From Wuchereria bancrofti (taxonomy: Eukaryota > Nematoda > Chromadorea > Rhabditida > Onchocercidae), in assembly GCA_005281725.1 (NCBI GenBank), contig SSBO01000012.1, positions 14,979,501 through 15,043,500 of the forward strand: a stretch of 64,000 bases of DNA. Reading direction: 5' to 3'. Numbering within the stretch: position 1 is the first letter of the stretch; each line of letters begins with the position of its first letter. Below, one piece after another: positions 35,497-46,575 of this stretch. The notes under the pieces are model-generated. The model did not search any database. It was not told the origin of the DNA and saw only the letters and a program-made list of their open reading frames with translations. The position numbers and the translations under genes are program-made.

Positions 35497-38400
35497 TTAA
35501 CTCAACTCTTTCGACAGATTCTGATCTGCAAGCACTGCCTGTGCTTCTCTTCGTTCTTCTCGACTATACGCATGAAAGAATTTTCGTCCCCGTTTCCCTC
35601 TTCGCTCAGCATCGGACAGCCACTGTCCTATAACCTAAAAGTAGCAAGTTAATCTAATTGCTAAACCGTAAATAAAAGTAGTGAAAATGTGTTCAATACC
35701 ATTAGATCCGGGTCGGCAGTTATTCAATCAAACGCTTAAGAGAAAAAATGGATATGGTATTATTTATTTGTTAACATAAACCACTATGTCTCATAGCTTA
35801 ATATTAGAGCTGAAGTTTGGCTCCAAGAACTAGTTCATCTTGGTGAAATATAAATATGCTGAAATATAAATAAAGGAGGTACTTGGAGGGTATCTTTATC
35901 ATTGTCGTGGTTTCGATATATATCATTAGCCAAGATACTGAAGTAAGGTATATGCTTCTCGAATGCTACCCTCCAGTTGCAGTCATTTGCGTAGACGTCA
36001 CGAATTATGTTTGTTGTAATCCGTAGAGGCATCGTAACCGCTGTTTGCCCCAAACTGTAACACGTTTTCAATTCTGAATTTGTCGGAAAAGATTCATAAC
36101 TGCCACTCTGACATCAGCAGAGTATCGCTAAGTGGAGTTTACTACTACGCTATTGTAAGTGAGTCTTGTTTACTTTAAAAATTTAGTCGTAGGCAGTTTA
36201 TAAGAATTCAACTGCTCAATCTTGGCCGCCTGAAACGCCGAATTCATTAATCTATTGTCTGGAGTGGCGCACAGTACGAATGCTTTATATTTCGAAAGTG
36301 GAAGTGGTAAATATTCTGCAGCTCGCGGGTTAATATAAGCAATTTTTTCTGAAAATAAATGTCTTGGTATAGGAGTTAGATAGCTAACAATGCTCAGTAG
36401 GATTTGAACTAGACTCAAAACTAATGCAACATTTTGAAGAAATATTAGTTTTGATTTTCATGAAAAATAATTTCCTAAAGATCCTTTGAAAAGTGCAAAT
36501 AAAAGGATCAGTTCATTTAGAGACTACGTTTATGGAAAGAGGTGAGAGACTGACTTAAATAAAATTCGATATACTTCAAATCCACAGAAAAGATAAAATA
36601 CGAGCGTTAAAAGCTGCTAAATCAAACCAGGATTGGTGCAGCCAAGACATTCACGAACTGTGGCTGATGTAACAACAGGCACAAATGGAGCAGAAATACT
36701 ATCGTTCGTCCTTTCGTTACTTTTCTGGTCGGAAAGTATTTCGGTCCGTCCTTCACTTCCATTAGCAGTGGATGGGCGATATTTTGGCAAACAACGCTTC
36801 CGAAGCCATGAACTTAACAACAACCATAATTTGGTTAAATTCATATTTCTTAAAGAATTCTTCCTTCGGTTATTTATGGTGAAAAATTTGTTTGCTGAAT
36901 CGATTTTTGTTTGGAATTATCAAGCAATCACTTAAATTTATATTCTCTTATGAGTATTGTCAACTACATTATTTATACAAGTTACAAAAAAAAAAAAAGA
37001 TATCATTTGAAACTTACTTCACAACCTCTTCAGCGATGTTGATTGTAGTATGATAATTTACAAAAATGATTGGAAACGGATTTCGCTGCAAGGTGTTGTC
37101 AAGTACCAGATCTTTCATCTGTCTTAAATCGGTCACATAGAATGTAGCTTGAAAATCTACGTTTTACCATCACAAACCATTCTTCATTTAATGAAAAATT
37201 TTCGTTAATTCACCAAAATGTCACATCTTTCTTATGATTGACTTACTGAGTACTTTTATAATGATGACATTAGAGACTGTATCAAAGTAGTCATCACTGA
37301 AGAGTAAAATTAAGGGAGAAAGTTTTTACTGCTTATTTTATAAAACGAGAAAAATCCCAAAATTAACAGAGCATTCTTCAGCAGGAGAAAGTTAACCAGC
37401 AAACAAAGTTTTGATATAGTATTTGAAGAAGTTATTTTAGCTCAATTATTTTAAATTTTATATAAAACGTAATGAATACTTTACTAAAATTCTTTGTATC
37501 GAGTGATTCAAATCGGCTAAATAACGGCAATCAACTAGCAACGGCGGGAACGAATCTCTACAGCGCCAGGCAGCTAATAATCGACAACCGAATACTTCGT
37601 AAGCAAATCCTTCAAAATACATTAGTTTTGAAGATTAAACACAGTAATAGCTTTCTTTGGCAGCTGTTGTCTAGAAACCCCACTTATACACCAAGAAAAG
37701 TAGATCCATTTTTGATATTTTCTTACCCACACCAATTTTCGGAATAAATTTATGTGTACTTTCAAGTGTCAGTCTGCTAGTCTGCTCAAGCAAATATCGC
37801 AATGCTGAGAACGGTATCGCTTTAATAATCTCAAAGGGAGATGAAATTCGTTTGAAGCTATGTGAAATCATTTAACTAAAATACTTCTGAAATCTTCTCT
37901 CTCGAAGTAATAAAGAGTATTGAGAGGAAAGTCTCCATTATGAGCAGTTTCCATTTCTCGATGCATCTGAAAAATGAAGTATGAAATATTCAGTGTTTTT
38001 TAGAATGGACAGAGTAAGACAGGCATATCATTATTTTCATGGTGCAGGGGATTTATCGCCAGGAATATCCTGGCGTCACCGCTGATAAAAATATAAATGA
38101 AATAATACAGATCTAGAAGACAGATCTTGAAGAAGATCAGGAAAATATTGAAGTTGCTAACATCCCGAATCCTTTACAGCAGTCCACCATTTTCTTTAAT
38201 AAACATACCTTCATCTCATGCTTTCCTTCAATTTCTTTCCTGCTTTCATAAAGCTGATGCAAGTAGCAGCATCTTTCGACAATACTAGTCATTTGCACAT
38301 ATTTCATCCAATCGCTATCTGTGAAATAAGTCGGCAACCTTGTTTTAGCAGCTCCATACAGCAGTTCTAGTTCCAATAAAAGGCGTAAAAATATGTTGTT

Positions 38401-38872
38401 GTTTTCAGATTTCGCAATCAAGCGAGGTGAAGGTCGTAGAGCACGAGGTATCGTCACAACAATTTCGCTTTTCTGAAACATGAATAAATTTGCTTGTTTA
38501 AAATTATTCATTCACTGCTCGCAAATTTCCTCCCTAACCATATAAATTCAGTGAAGTGTTCTATCGGACTTTTCACATGAATATCTTAGACCAATGAATT
38601 AAGTTAATAAATTACAGCATCCGCTCTAGATTATGTCAGAATACATCTTACTACATTACATAATCTTCAAGGATAAACAACCAGTAAAAATAAAAACGTA
38701 TACGTTGATACCATTCTTTTTACTTACAAATAGAACCAGATTTAAAAGATAAACGAACAGTGCAGTATTGACGATTCTTGACGCGAAAACTTAATCTGGT
38801 TGCCAGTGATAAGCTCTGAATCCTCCAACCAAACAAACCATAACTGGAAGTGATTGAGGAAAATTTTACCAT
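35497..38872 (-). CDS. TRMT10C/MRPP1-like mitochondrial tRNA methyltransferase
   Basis: Minus-strand exons: 38728-38872 (start), 38209-38472, 37877-37966, 37727-37829, 37018-37147, 36174-36348, 35883-36105 and 35497-35634 (stop). Phases match except at two joins. A small exon between the first two is unresolved, and a 26-base exon (36528-36553) would fix the join before 36348. The protein is about 400-430 residues (human about 403). The start (MVKFSSITSSYGLFGWRIQS) is presequence-like. A segment like TDSDWMKYVQM matches the family linker. A SPOUT-type core follows: FYVTDLRQMKDL, NPFPIIFVNYH, KIAYINPRAAEYLPLPLSKY, then YKLPTTKFL and TMPLRITTNIIRDVY...NWRVAFEKHIP. In mammals this protein methylates position 9 of mitochondrial tRNAs and forms RNase P with two partners. 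The GG.VD loop of the family reads CATPD here. The tail is unusually basic (SDAERRGKRGRKFFHAYSR). Confidence 0.7.
36617..36844 (-). CDS. ORF inside a TRMT10C-like intron
   Basis: A 75-codon frame with an ATG (MNLTKLWLLLSSWLRKRCL...) that starts like a signal or presequence. It lies between the exons ending at 37018 and 36348 and does not fit the reading phase of the host gene in any frame. The GC content is higher than in the surrounding intron. It could be a nested gene, an unrelated relic, or part of an alternative exon. Confidence 0.3.
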   Translation of the reverse strand: MNLTKLWLLLSSWLRKRCLPKYRPSTANGSEGRTEILSDQKSNERTNDSISAPFVPVVTSATVRECLGCTNPGLI

Positions 38873-39023
38873 GAGATCCTCAAATGCAAAATAACAATTA
38901 TGCTTGATGAATTCCTAAACAAAACGTAGATAGTAATAGAGGATGCCATTACTATATGACATGGAATTTTCCTTAAACAGTTTATAACCAGCACCCTCTC
39001 TTCTCACCTGACCTTACCTCTTG

Positions 39024-39482
39024 TTAACTCTTAAAGAACTGAAATTCCATATAACCCTTCTTCTCATCAAATTTTACAAAACAGAAACCCCAATCCCGGT
39101 CACAACTATTGTAGTTGACGTTACCCATTTCACATGATTCGATGTAGCATGCAACGGATATGTGAGATGCAACAGTGTGCCATGATGAGTCATTATGACA
39201 ATTACTCTGGTAGATTCTGTTCCTGAGAGATGGTGGATGTGTCGATGAGGAAATGGCTCAGTTGTCAGTTTGTTGGAATTGAAATGTACTCGTGGAATTA
39301 TCATGATTAAAGTATGACATTGAAGTGGAATCAATGGAACTTACATTTATCAAGCACAGTTTTAAATTGATTGTTCATAACACAGTCTGTGTGTAGCAAT
39401 AAAGATGAATAGAAGAAGTTGATGAATTGAGGGAGAAGTCCTCCTTGAATCCATTCGAAAACTTTGTAAATTCTTATTTGCA
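39024..39482 (-). CDS. 3' part of an unidentified gene
   Basis: Exons 39345-39482, 39125-39288 and 39024-39038 (stop) join in phase. The first reads QIRIYKVFEWIQGG and continues with hydrophobic residues. The second is His- and Thr-rich (PHRHIHHLSGTES, then VIVIMTHHGTLLHLTYPLH) and could be beta-propeller-like, though that is a guess. The acceptor of the second exon (CCACGAG) is weak and the last exon is very short (15 bases). Upstream exons were not found. The gene ends about 150 bases before the TRMT10C-like gene, same strand. Confidence 0.45.
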
Positions 39483-39583
39483 CTATTAATTAATAAAATA
39501 GTCGTCGATAATTATTTCTGCTGAAGAAGAGTAGTTTAATTATTTCTTACTGATCGGACTCCAAAATTGTCAAGCAATCATTG

Positions 39584-39850
39584 TTACTCTGGTATCTTTA
39601 TTGTTAGTGACTGTTTTATTTCTGTCTTAACGGCATTATAGTGTTTGACTGCTGAAGCGATGCCAAGAACTTTAATCAAATGATAAGATATGCATGCAGT
39701 AAAGCAGTTCATCAGTGACAAGATGTAAAATCCTGAATGCATGAATTTATATGAGATCCATTTTAATGAAGAGATGGTCAACGGAAGACGTGATATTAAA
39801 GGAAATATAATTTTCATGGAAAAATCCAACAAGTTTTCGAATATTTGCAC
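39584..39850 (-). CDS. Hydrophobic ORF, possible exon
   Basis: An 88-codon frame with a hydrophobic first half and the segment LIKVLGIASAVKHYNAVKTE. It lies just upstream of the 39.3 kb exons but does not join them in phase. It may be a piece of a serpentine-type membrane protein or chance. Confidence 0.25.
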   Translation of the reverse strand: MQIFENLLDFSMKIIFPLISRLPLTISSLKWISYKFMHSGFYILSLMNCFTACISYHLIKVLGIASAVKHYNAVKTEIKQSLTIKIPE

Positions 39851-40328
39851 ATTTCAAGCAGTGAAACCAACAATGCAAATACTATTGATAGTACAGGATA
39901 TTTCGTTATTTCTATGAATAATTCACAACTTCATATAGAGGTTTCCTTGAAAGAATTAATCTTTATATAGAGATAACTTCTGATCCCAAAAAAAAAAAAA
40001 GATTTCACAAAAACGAACTTACTTATTGTGCTTTAATATTTTACAATAATATTTTAAAGTTTTAAATATTCTAAAAAGCATGATCAAAGAAGATTAAACC
40101 TTTTTGAAATACTGAAATGTGGTTAGGAAAACTGAGCTATTAAAATATGAAACAATCTTTTCTTTTATGTAAGCTTTCATGATTTGTGATTTGCTTATAT
40201 TTTTTTCAATATCTTTCATTTCCAACAATTTCTAGAAATTTCACATATTTGCCTTGTCCAAGGTTCCTCGTCAATTTTAAGACTTTCATAATTTAAGTAT
40301 ATATTTAAAATGTATAAGGTGAATGAAA

Positions 40329-40602
40329 TTATTTACTCTTCATTTCACGTTTTTGTGAGCTTTCGTGCAGTTGTTGTTTCGGGTACAGGTCCATTTCATT
40401 TGCTTCCTGCAATATCTTTGAATAGCCCAATTTTTTTTTCAGTTTACAAATAAATGTTCTAATAAATTTTTGTAATTAATTCGGGACATTATTTTTAAAC
40501 TTTTACTTCATAGCATTTCTTTTTCCTTGGATCTCCTACTACTTGTCTTTCAAGACAGAAGTTGGTGAATATTGACAAATGTTTGAGAATGAAGTTCAGC
40601 AT
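40329..40602 (-). CDS. 57-residue basic protein, two exons
   Basis: Exon 1 (40507-40602, 32 codons from an ATG) and exon 2 (40329-40406) join in phase 0 across a 100-base GT-AG intron with a TATTGCAG acceptor. The start MLNFILKHLSIFTNFCLER is short and hydrophobic with basic residues, like a mitochondrial or membrane anchor. It is followed by a basic segment (GDPRKKKCYEEANEMD) and a charged tail (ESSQKREMKSK). The arrangement resembles small respiratory-complex assembly proteins, but no specific family is recognised. It lies back to back with the PP1-like pseudogene, 85 bases away. Confidence 0.5.
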
Positions 40603-40687
40603 TTGATATAAATAAGTGGAAATTTAGAAAACTGATTAAAAAACTTGGAATTAGCATTTGATACAATGTTACATTGATTTCTACAAA

Positions 40688-42867
40688 ATGTTAGGTATGG
40701 CGCAAAAGTTGGACTTGGACGAATTAATTTGCAAATTATTGAATGTTGGAAGCCCGGGATGTAGTCTGACGAAAACAGTTAAAGAGCAAGAAATTATGCA
40801 TTTATGCTTGCTAGCTAAGGAGGTTTTTTTATCGTAAAATTCACTGATTGAGGTTGATCCACCAATCTGAATTTGTGGTGATATACACGTCAATATGCAG
40901 GTCAATAATATTTCCGGTTCCAATTCAGTTTAATTATGGGATACGGATCAAATGAAATCTTAATCATCCACTGATTTCTTTCTTATACGTACCAATTTCC
41001 TATCTTTACTTTAATCGGTAAAACACTTATAATCATTTTTTCCCAGACAGGAACGTTTTCTTATAGGATTACTGCATAGTACGCCACGTAAATACGAGGT
41101 CTCATTTACCTATTTTGAAGAATAGAGAACAGAATTGCTTAAAATAAGATTTCATTTGATTACAATTTACTTCGATTATTTGATCGTGGTGGCTTCCCAC
41201 CTTTTGTTAATTATTTGTTTTTCGGCGATTATGTTGATCGTGAAATACAAAATCTTGAGACTATATCTCTGCTTCTTTGTTACAAAGTATCTTCTACCAA
41301 TCAGTCTAATCCAATTAATGCTTTCATAGATGCTGTGATACAAATTTTTGGCTTCATAATTTAACTTTTTCATTATCATTTGCAACGAGTTTCTGATATT
41401 TTTAAGATAAAATATTCCGAGAATTTTTTCCTACTCCGCGGTAATCACGAGTGCAGTGTTATCAATCGAGTCTATGGTTTCTTCGAAGAATGTAACTATC
41501 GTTATCAAAGTGTATGGTTGTAGCAAACATTTCAGGTTTCCTAAAAAAATTTATTTCAAATAAATTTGATTCAGTAAGTTTCATCTGTTTGTCAAGAGCG
41601 TATTACATTCCACATAACAATTTCATGTTAACGCTTTTTTTAAGTTTTTAAACATAGGTTTGCATTCCACGTTTTTCAACATCGTCCACGACTCAACATT
41701 CGTTTTAGTTTGCCTGATTTACTTTAAATTCACTCTCTCCTTTTTTTTTCACTCTCCTTTTTTCTCAACTTTTTTCTTTAAAATTTATTGCCTCCTTTCA
41801 GGAAGTATTTAACGCGATGCCATTTACAGGCTTAGTTGCCGGTAAAATGCCGTTGTATGTATGGTGGTCTATCACCACAACTGAAAAGTATCGATCAGCT
41901 TCGACAGATTACTCGACCTATCGATCCTTCAAATCCATCTATTCACATCGATTTGTTGTGGTTTCTATTCCATAATTACTTGCAATTAGTATCAGATATA
42001 ACGATTTCATAACCTTGTAGTAAAAAATTGTGTTGTATGTACGATTTTCAGAAGTGGAACAAATTTCAAGATTCACCAATTGAAATTAGTCAATATATAA
42101 TTTTCAAAACTTGAATTCTGTTGTTAGAAGAAGGTTTAGTTTACTTTTTCCTAACGATATGCCACTTCATTCATGCTTCCCTTTAAAAAATGGTAAGTGG
42201 TTTTAAATTATTTTACAGGTCAGATCCAGACCTCTGTTAAAAAGATGTCAAGCAAACAATCGCGGATTATCTTATACGTTCGGTCCTGATGTTGTCATGG
42301 AAACGTGTCAGAAACTTGATATTGATCTAATTGCTCGAGCTCATCAAGTTGTTCAAGTACTTAACCATAGAAATTTTTCCCGAACTACTGTAGAAGAAAA
42401 ATTTTAAGTGACAAAGTCTACAAATTATCCAACTTTAATGGTTTGGTAGTGAACAAGTTATTAAAGAAATCCTAAGTAAATTCCTCACTTTATTCTAACT
42501 TGAAATGATTAAATTAATTTTTCCAGGATGGGTATGGATTTTTTGCGGATCGTAAATAGGCAACAATATTTTCTGCTCCTCATTACTGCGGACAGTTTGA
42601 TAATGCAGCTGCAATGATGAATGTAGACGAATCGCTTGTTTGCACATTTCAAGTTTTCATTTTTCTATCGAAGTTTTAAACTTTATCCATTAATTTTGCA
42701 TCGGAGTGAATCAAATCGACTCTCTAATCGATTCTTACTAGTTAATTTTGCTTAAATTTGCTTAGTTTTTGTTCTATTGTTGCAGCACGCAATTTTTGAT
42801 TGTAAATTTTCGCTTCTCTTAGATTCTTCGCCCATCGATGAAATGTGGAAAAGTTGTGCCAAAGTAA
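40688..42867 (+). pseudogene. PP1-type Ser/Thr phosphatase pseudogene
   Basis: Recognisable pieces follow the order of PP1 catalytic subunits: a helix with KLDLDELICKLLNV (about 40706), ICGDIH near 40871, [10 protein letters not shown] near 41220, [10 protein letters not shown] near 41426, [19 protein letters not shown] near 41860, [20 protein letters not shown] near 42265, [13 protein letters not shown] near 42570 and ILRPSMKCGKVVPK ending at TAA 42865. It is broken by a TGA at 40868-40870, frameshifts near 41850 and 42240, a TAA at 42238-42240 and a TAG at 42557-42559. Spliceable introns remain between the pieces, so it arose by gene duplication, not retrocopying. Nematodes carry many testis-enriched PP1 paralogues of this type. 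Confidence 0.85.
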
Positions 42868-45367
42868 TGAAAAAGATGAACATGTTGCGCAGTGTCCTTC
42901 ATGTCATCACTTCTAATATTGTCTTTATAAATTATCTTTGCTAAATAAATCTATTTCGACAAATAAAAATGTCAATTAAGAAAATGTAATTTTGGAGCAA
43001 AATTTAAAGTATTAAGATAACAGTACTCTGCCTGAGAAATAAAAGCCGTTTAACTTATTTCTCTCAAATTTGTAAGATTTGTGAAGACAGAAAATAGAGG
43101 GGACGAGTAAAGATTATTGTGTAGCGTTGTCACTCCTTATTCACTGCTACTTGATCTTTACAGCCAGAGTTAGTTATCTATGGCTATGATTTCTAAATCT
43201 GGGTCAAAGTTCACTCATGTAATGACTTCACAGTGAACATGAAGCTTTATCAGCATAAAAAACTGTAACCGTTTTCATTTTTTTCGTACTTTACAAGCAA
43301 TTTCGAATTCATCAAAATATAATTTCCGACAATAAGTTTCAAATTTCTCTTTTTAGGGTTCAAACTAAATGTTTAGATTCTGTGGTATGAAATCTGGCTT
43401 TTTAAAATAAAAACCGAAATTTAGTAGAAAATCTCATAATAGTGACTAGGACATTCACAGTTTTACTCGATAATGACAATAGCGTTGAAGCATTGCAGAA
43501 ATTAAAAAATCCTGCAATTTTTTTCCCGAAACTTTTCAAATTAGAAAAATGTAACATTTTCTTTGATTTAAAAGAGTTTCAAAAATTTTTTCTTTGTTTT
43601 TTTTTTGAAAAAAATTAATTAACTTTATTCATCATAATATAATTGAGTAAATGATAGTAGGGAGCGAATATCGCTCTAAATTTTTCGTTTTACAAAAAGT
43701 CATACCATGAAATTGAAGTTGTGCTAAGAAAATTTTATCCATCCAAAGAACTATATATGTTTCAGCTTTTATGATTTATAATTTTCAACTAATTTATCTG
43801 CAAAAAACGTCTCAGATGTGATTGGATGTAAATTTTTTATTTTTTATGAAATGAACATGATAGTACACAGTTTAATAAGGTTGCTGCATACTTTCTTCAA
43901 TAAAAGTTTTCCATTTCCATCACCTGCCTTAAACTCGTCTTTTCAGTTTCGAAATAACAAGAAATTAATATTGAGTTTAAGAAGAAATTGAGATTTCAAC
44001 CACAGTCACTACAGAGCCAAGATTGTTGGCATGTATAAGGTAATACTGAATTGTAGTGATGTCAGCCCAATTGCTTGCCAGCAGGATGATGTCCTGTAAT
44101 ATCAGCCAAATGTCTAAAACCTTGCTTAATTATGCGTATCTACTTTACTCTTTTATTGATTGAAAATGAAACGAACTCTTCAAAATTGATATTGTCACTT
44201 CATTCTTTTCTGCCCTCACTTCCTTTTTGCTGTAAATATTATCATTGAATGAACTATTCCGACACAATTAGTTAAAATATTTCCGAATTTTAGATCTGTA
44301 GTTGGAGATTTATTTTTTGATTAAAATTTCTAGAACTAAATAACGATACTTTGTCATTTTGCTCTTTGGTAGCTTTCAGATCCGATATTTTATTAACAGT
44401 TAAATCAGAAACGTCCTTTGCAGTTCGCGAGTCAATTTCTTCCGCTGAAACCATCTTTGATCACTAATTCTATGATTAATCTATTCATCTTTAAAAGAGG
44501 ACTAATTAATATCAATTAATTTTGTATAGCAATTAAATTAGTAATTTCGTGAGATTTCCAGTTATTATTATTATTACTATTATTATTATTATTGTTATTA
44601 TTGTCATTATTATTAATTAAAGTCAAATTTTTTCCTTTTCGAGATCAAATTATATTGTGTTAAGTTATTAGGAAATCCTTTAAGGTCTTTAACACATTCC
44701 CCCCTTTTCAACCTGAAAAAGAGGCGCCATTTATTTGTTTAACAAAACTTATTCATTCAAAATTTCACAAAAATTGTTTTCAAAATTTTAACATTATGTA
44801 ATTCTTTCTTTTAGTTTTCACAATCAGAGTCTTTTCCTTTGCCTTTCTTTTCGTCGTTTTTTTCTTTCATCTGATCGTTGCTTTTTGAAATTTAAAATTG
44901 TACGAAGTTTTGCTATGCGCAAATCAACATTACAACTTGCTGCAAAATCATTTAATTTCAAGCGTTTCATTAATTTCATTCACATTTTCCTTCAGTATGA
45001 CGATTTTAAACGATACTAATTTGCACAATTATTGGTGTTAATAAACGGAAAATTAAACTGATCATTTCTGTGGCCATTTATTTCGTACTTTAAATCAAAA
45101 TCAAATGCTATTTTTTAATCAACTTACAAAGTACAGTGGCAGTACTAATTTCAGCACTTATTCGGTTTCTTTGACCATTTATTATTCTTTCTAATAATGG
45201 ACATTTCATTGATATTAAAATTATTGATATAAACTGAAAAACATTTTCCTTACCTCAATATGAAATGAAATGCTAATCAATTCTTTGCGCAACTTTTAAA
45301 TGTTTTTCAAATTTTGACTCAGATCAGTCTATAAAGATATCATTACAGGACAAGAGAAGTAATCATC
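42868..45367. other. Intergenic with ATT microsatellite
   Basis: No exon supported. An ATT/TTA tract lies at about 44567-44618. Confidence 0.55.
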
Positions 45368-45616
45368 TTAAAAAATATGGCTAACACTGCCAAACATCAA
45401 ACTTATCGAATATAAAGGTCGAAGTGCTACTGCAATTATTCTTTTCAAAAGATTCATTTTTTTTAAGAAAGTTATTTTAACCTGCCAAGATACGGTACAC
45501 ATGGTGAAGTATGCACGCCAATCGTTGGAGTGATAATGCATGTCAAGCAATACACAGCTTGACCAAAACAGTTCAATAAAGCCACACGTTAATTGTATCC
45601 AACCAAGAAATTTCAA
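45368..45616 (-). CDS. Small membrane protein, 82 codons
   Basis: A continuous frame from an ATG with an AATTTCTAG acceptor 12 bases upstream, a likely trans-splice site. The first half (MKFLGWIQLTCGFIELFWSS) is a signal or membrane segment followed by HYHSNDWRAYF. A basic middle and a second hydrophobic stretch follow. A possible donor after codon 45 (CAG then GTTAAA) has no in-phase partner, so the single-exon reading is preferred. Family unknown. Confidence 0.4.
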   Translation of the reverse strand: MKFLGWIQLTCGFIELFWSSCVLLDMHYHSNDWRAYFTMCTVSWQVKITFLKKMNLLKRIIAVALRPLYSISLMFGSVSHIF

Positions 45617-45663
45617 ATTTTCTAGAAATTCAAAATTGTTTCAGTCTATTTTAAATCGTTTCT

Positions 45664-46084
45664 TTATCTTTGCAACTTTACAATCTGATAAGTAATTGTT
45701 TGCCTCTCTATTTGCTTGTCTTCGTGCTGATTAGAGCATAATGTTAGAAAAATAGGAATGAATAATAGTAAGGCCATAAGTAGCATAGGCCAAGGATTCG
45801 AATATTCAGCAATACTCACTGCAATGTGCTCAATATATTAAATATAATAATAAGAGCCTGAAATTGCTATTAAGAATAGAGCTGGAGTCACAAACAGCCA
45901 TAAATTGGGTATTCACTACAACATTTCTCAAAGTGCTTTATCGAAATACACACCGTTAATAATATCACTTCTCTTTCTTTTGTCTTTATAAAAGAAAATA
46001 GTTTTACCTGGAAAGAAATGGGCCACTCAAAAAGATCCCAGTTGCCCAGCCGACCAATATAATCCTGAGCAACTCTTTGTCCAT
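45664..46084 (-). CDS. Small membrane protein with duplicated first exon
   Basis: Exon 1 (46008-46084) starts MDKELLRIILVGWATGIFLS, a signal anchor, and ends in phase 2. The last exon (45664-45818) carries AEYSNPWPMLLMALLLFIPI, a second membrane segment, then a charged tail ending IVKLQR. The join needs a short middle exon; a phase-consistent 20-base exon exists near 45,900 (residues EYPIYG) but is weak. Identity unknown. Confidence 0.4.
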
Positions 46085-46198
46085 TGACAGCTTTATTCGA
46101 ACATGCTTAAAATCCAGACACGGAAAATTTTCCACAGTTATTCTCTAAAGCTTCTATCGTATATCAGTTAATATAACTCCCTCATAAAATAGTTTTAC

Positions 46199-46260
46199 TT
46201 GGAAAGAAATGGCCCACTCAAAAAGGTCCCAGTTGCCCAGCCGACCAATATAATCCTGAG
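46199..46260 (-). CDS. Near-identical second copy of the 46.0 kb exon
   Basis: This exon-like block repeats 46008-46075 with a few changes. It has its own good acceptor (CACTTGCAG) and a GTAAAAC donor, and encodes LRIILVGWATGTFLSGPFLS. It could be a mutually exclusive first or second exon, or a recent duplication in the making. The unit is about 75 bases, 190 bases apart. Confidence 0.5.
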
Positions 46261-46575
46261 CTGCAAGTGTGTGCAGGTATTCTAGGATTTACTTCGATGA
46301 ATACCTTGGGTGTTAGCTAAGTAATAAATAATAAAATTAGCTGGCAAGCAGCAATTTCTACTTTGCATCTAAACCAAAGTAACGTTTTTAGTCCAAAGAT
46401 GTAAATGATTAATTCAGCAAATAAGTCAGTTGAGAGTCTATCAGTGGGATACTATAAGGTGTAAATATTGGTGCAACTGATAGTAATTGATAATAATGGA
46501 AAGATTGAGCTCTGTAAAAATTTTCACCCAAAAGTCTAGGAACTTTAGGAAGCATGTAAAAAATTGAAGTTTTTG

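Noticed and set aside
36633..36935. 100-codon plus-strand ORF
   Set aside because: Antisense to a GC-richer minus-strand frame; no splice sites or motif.
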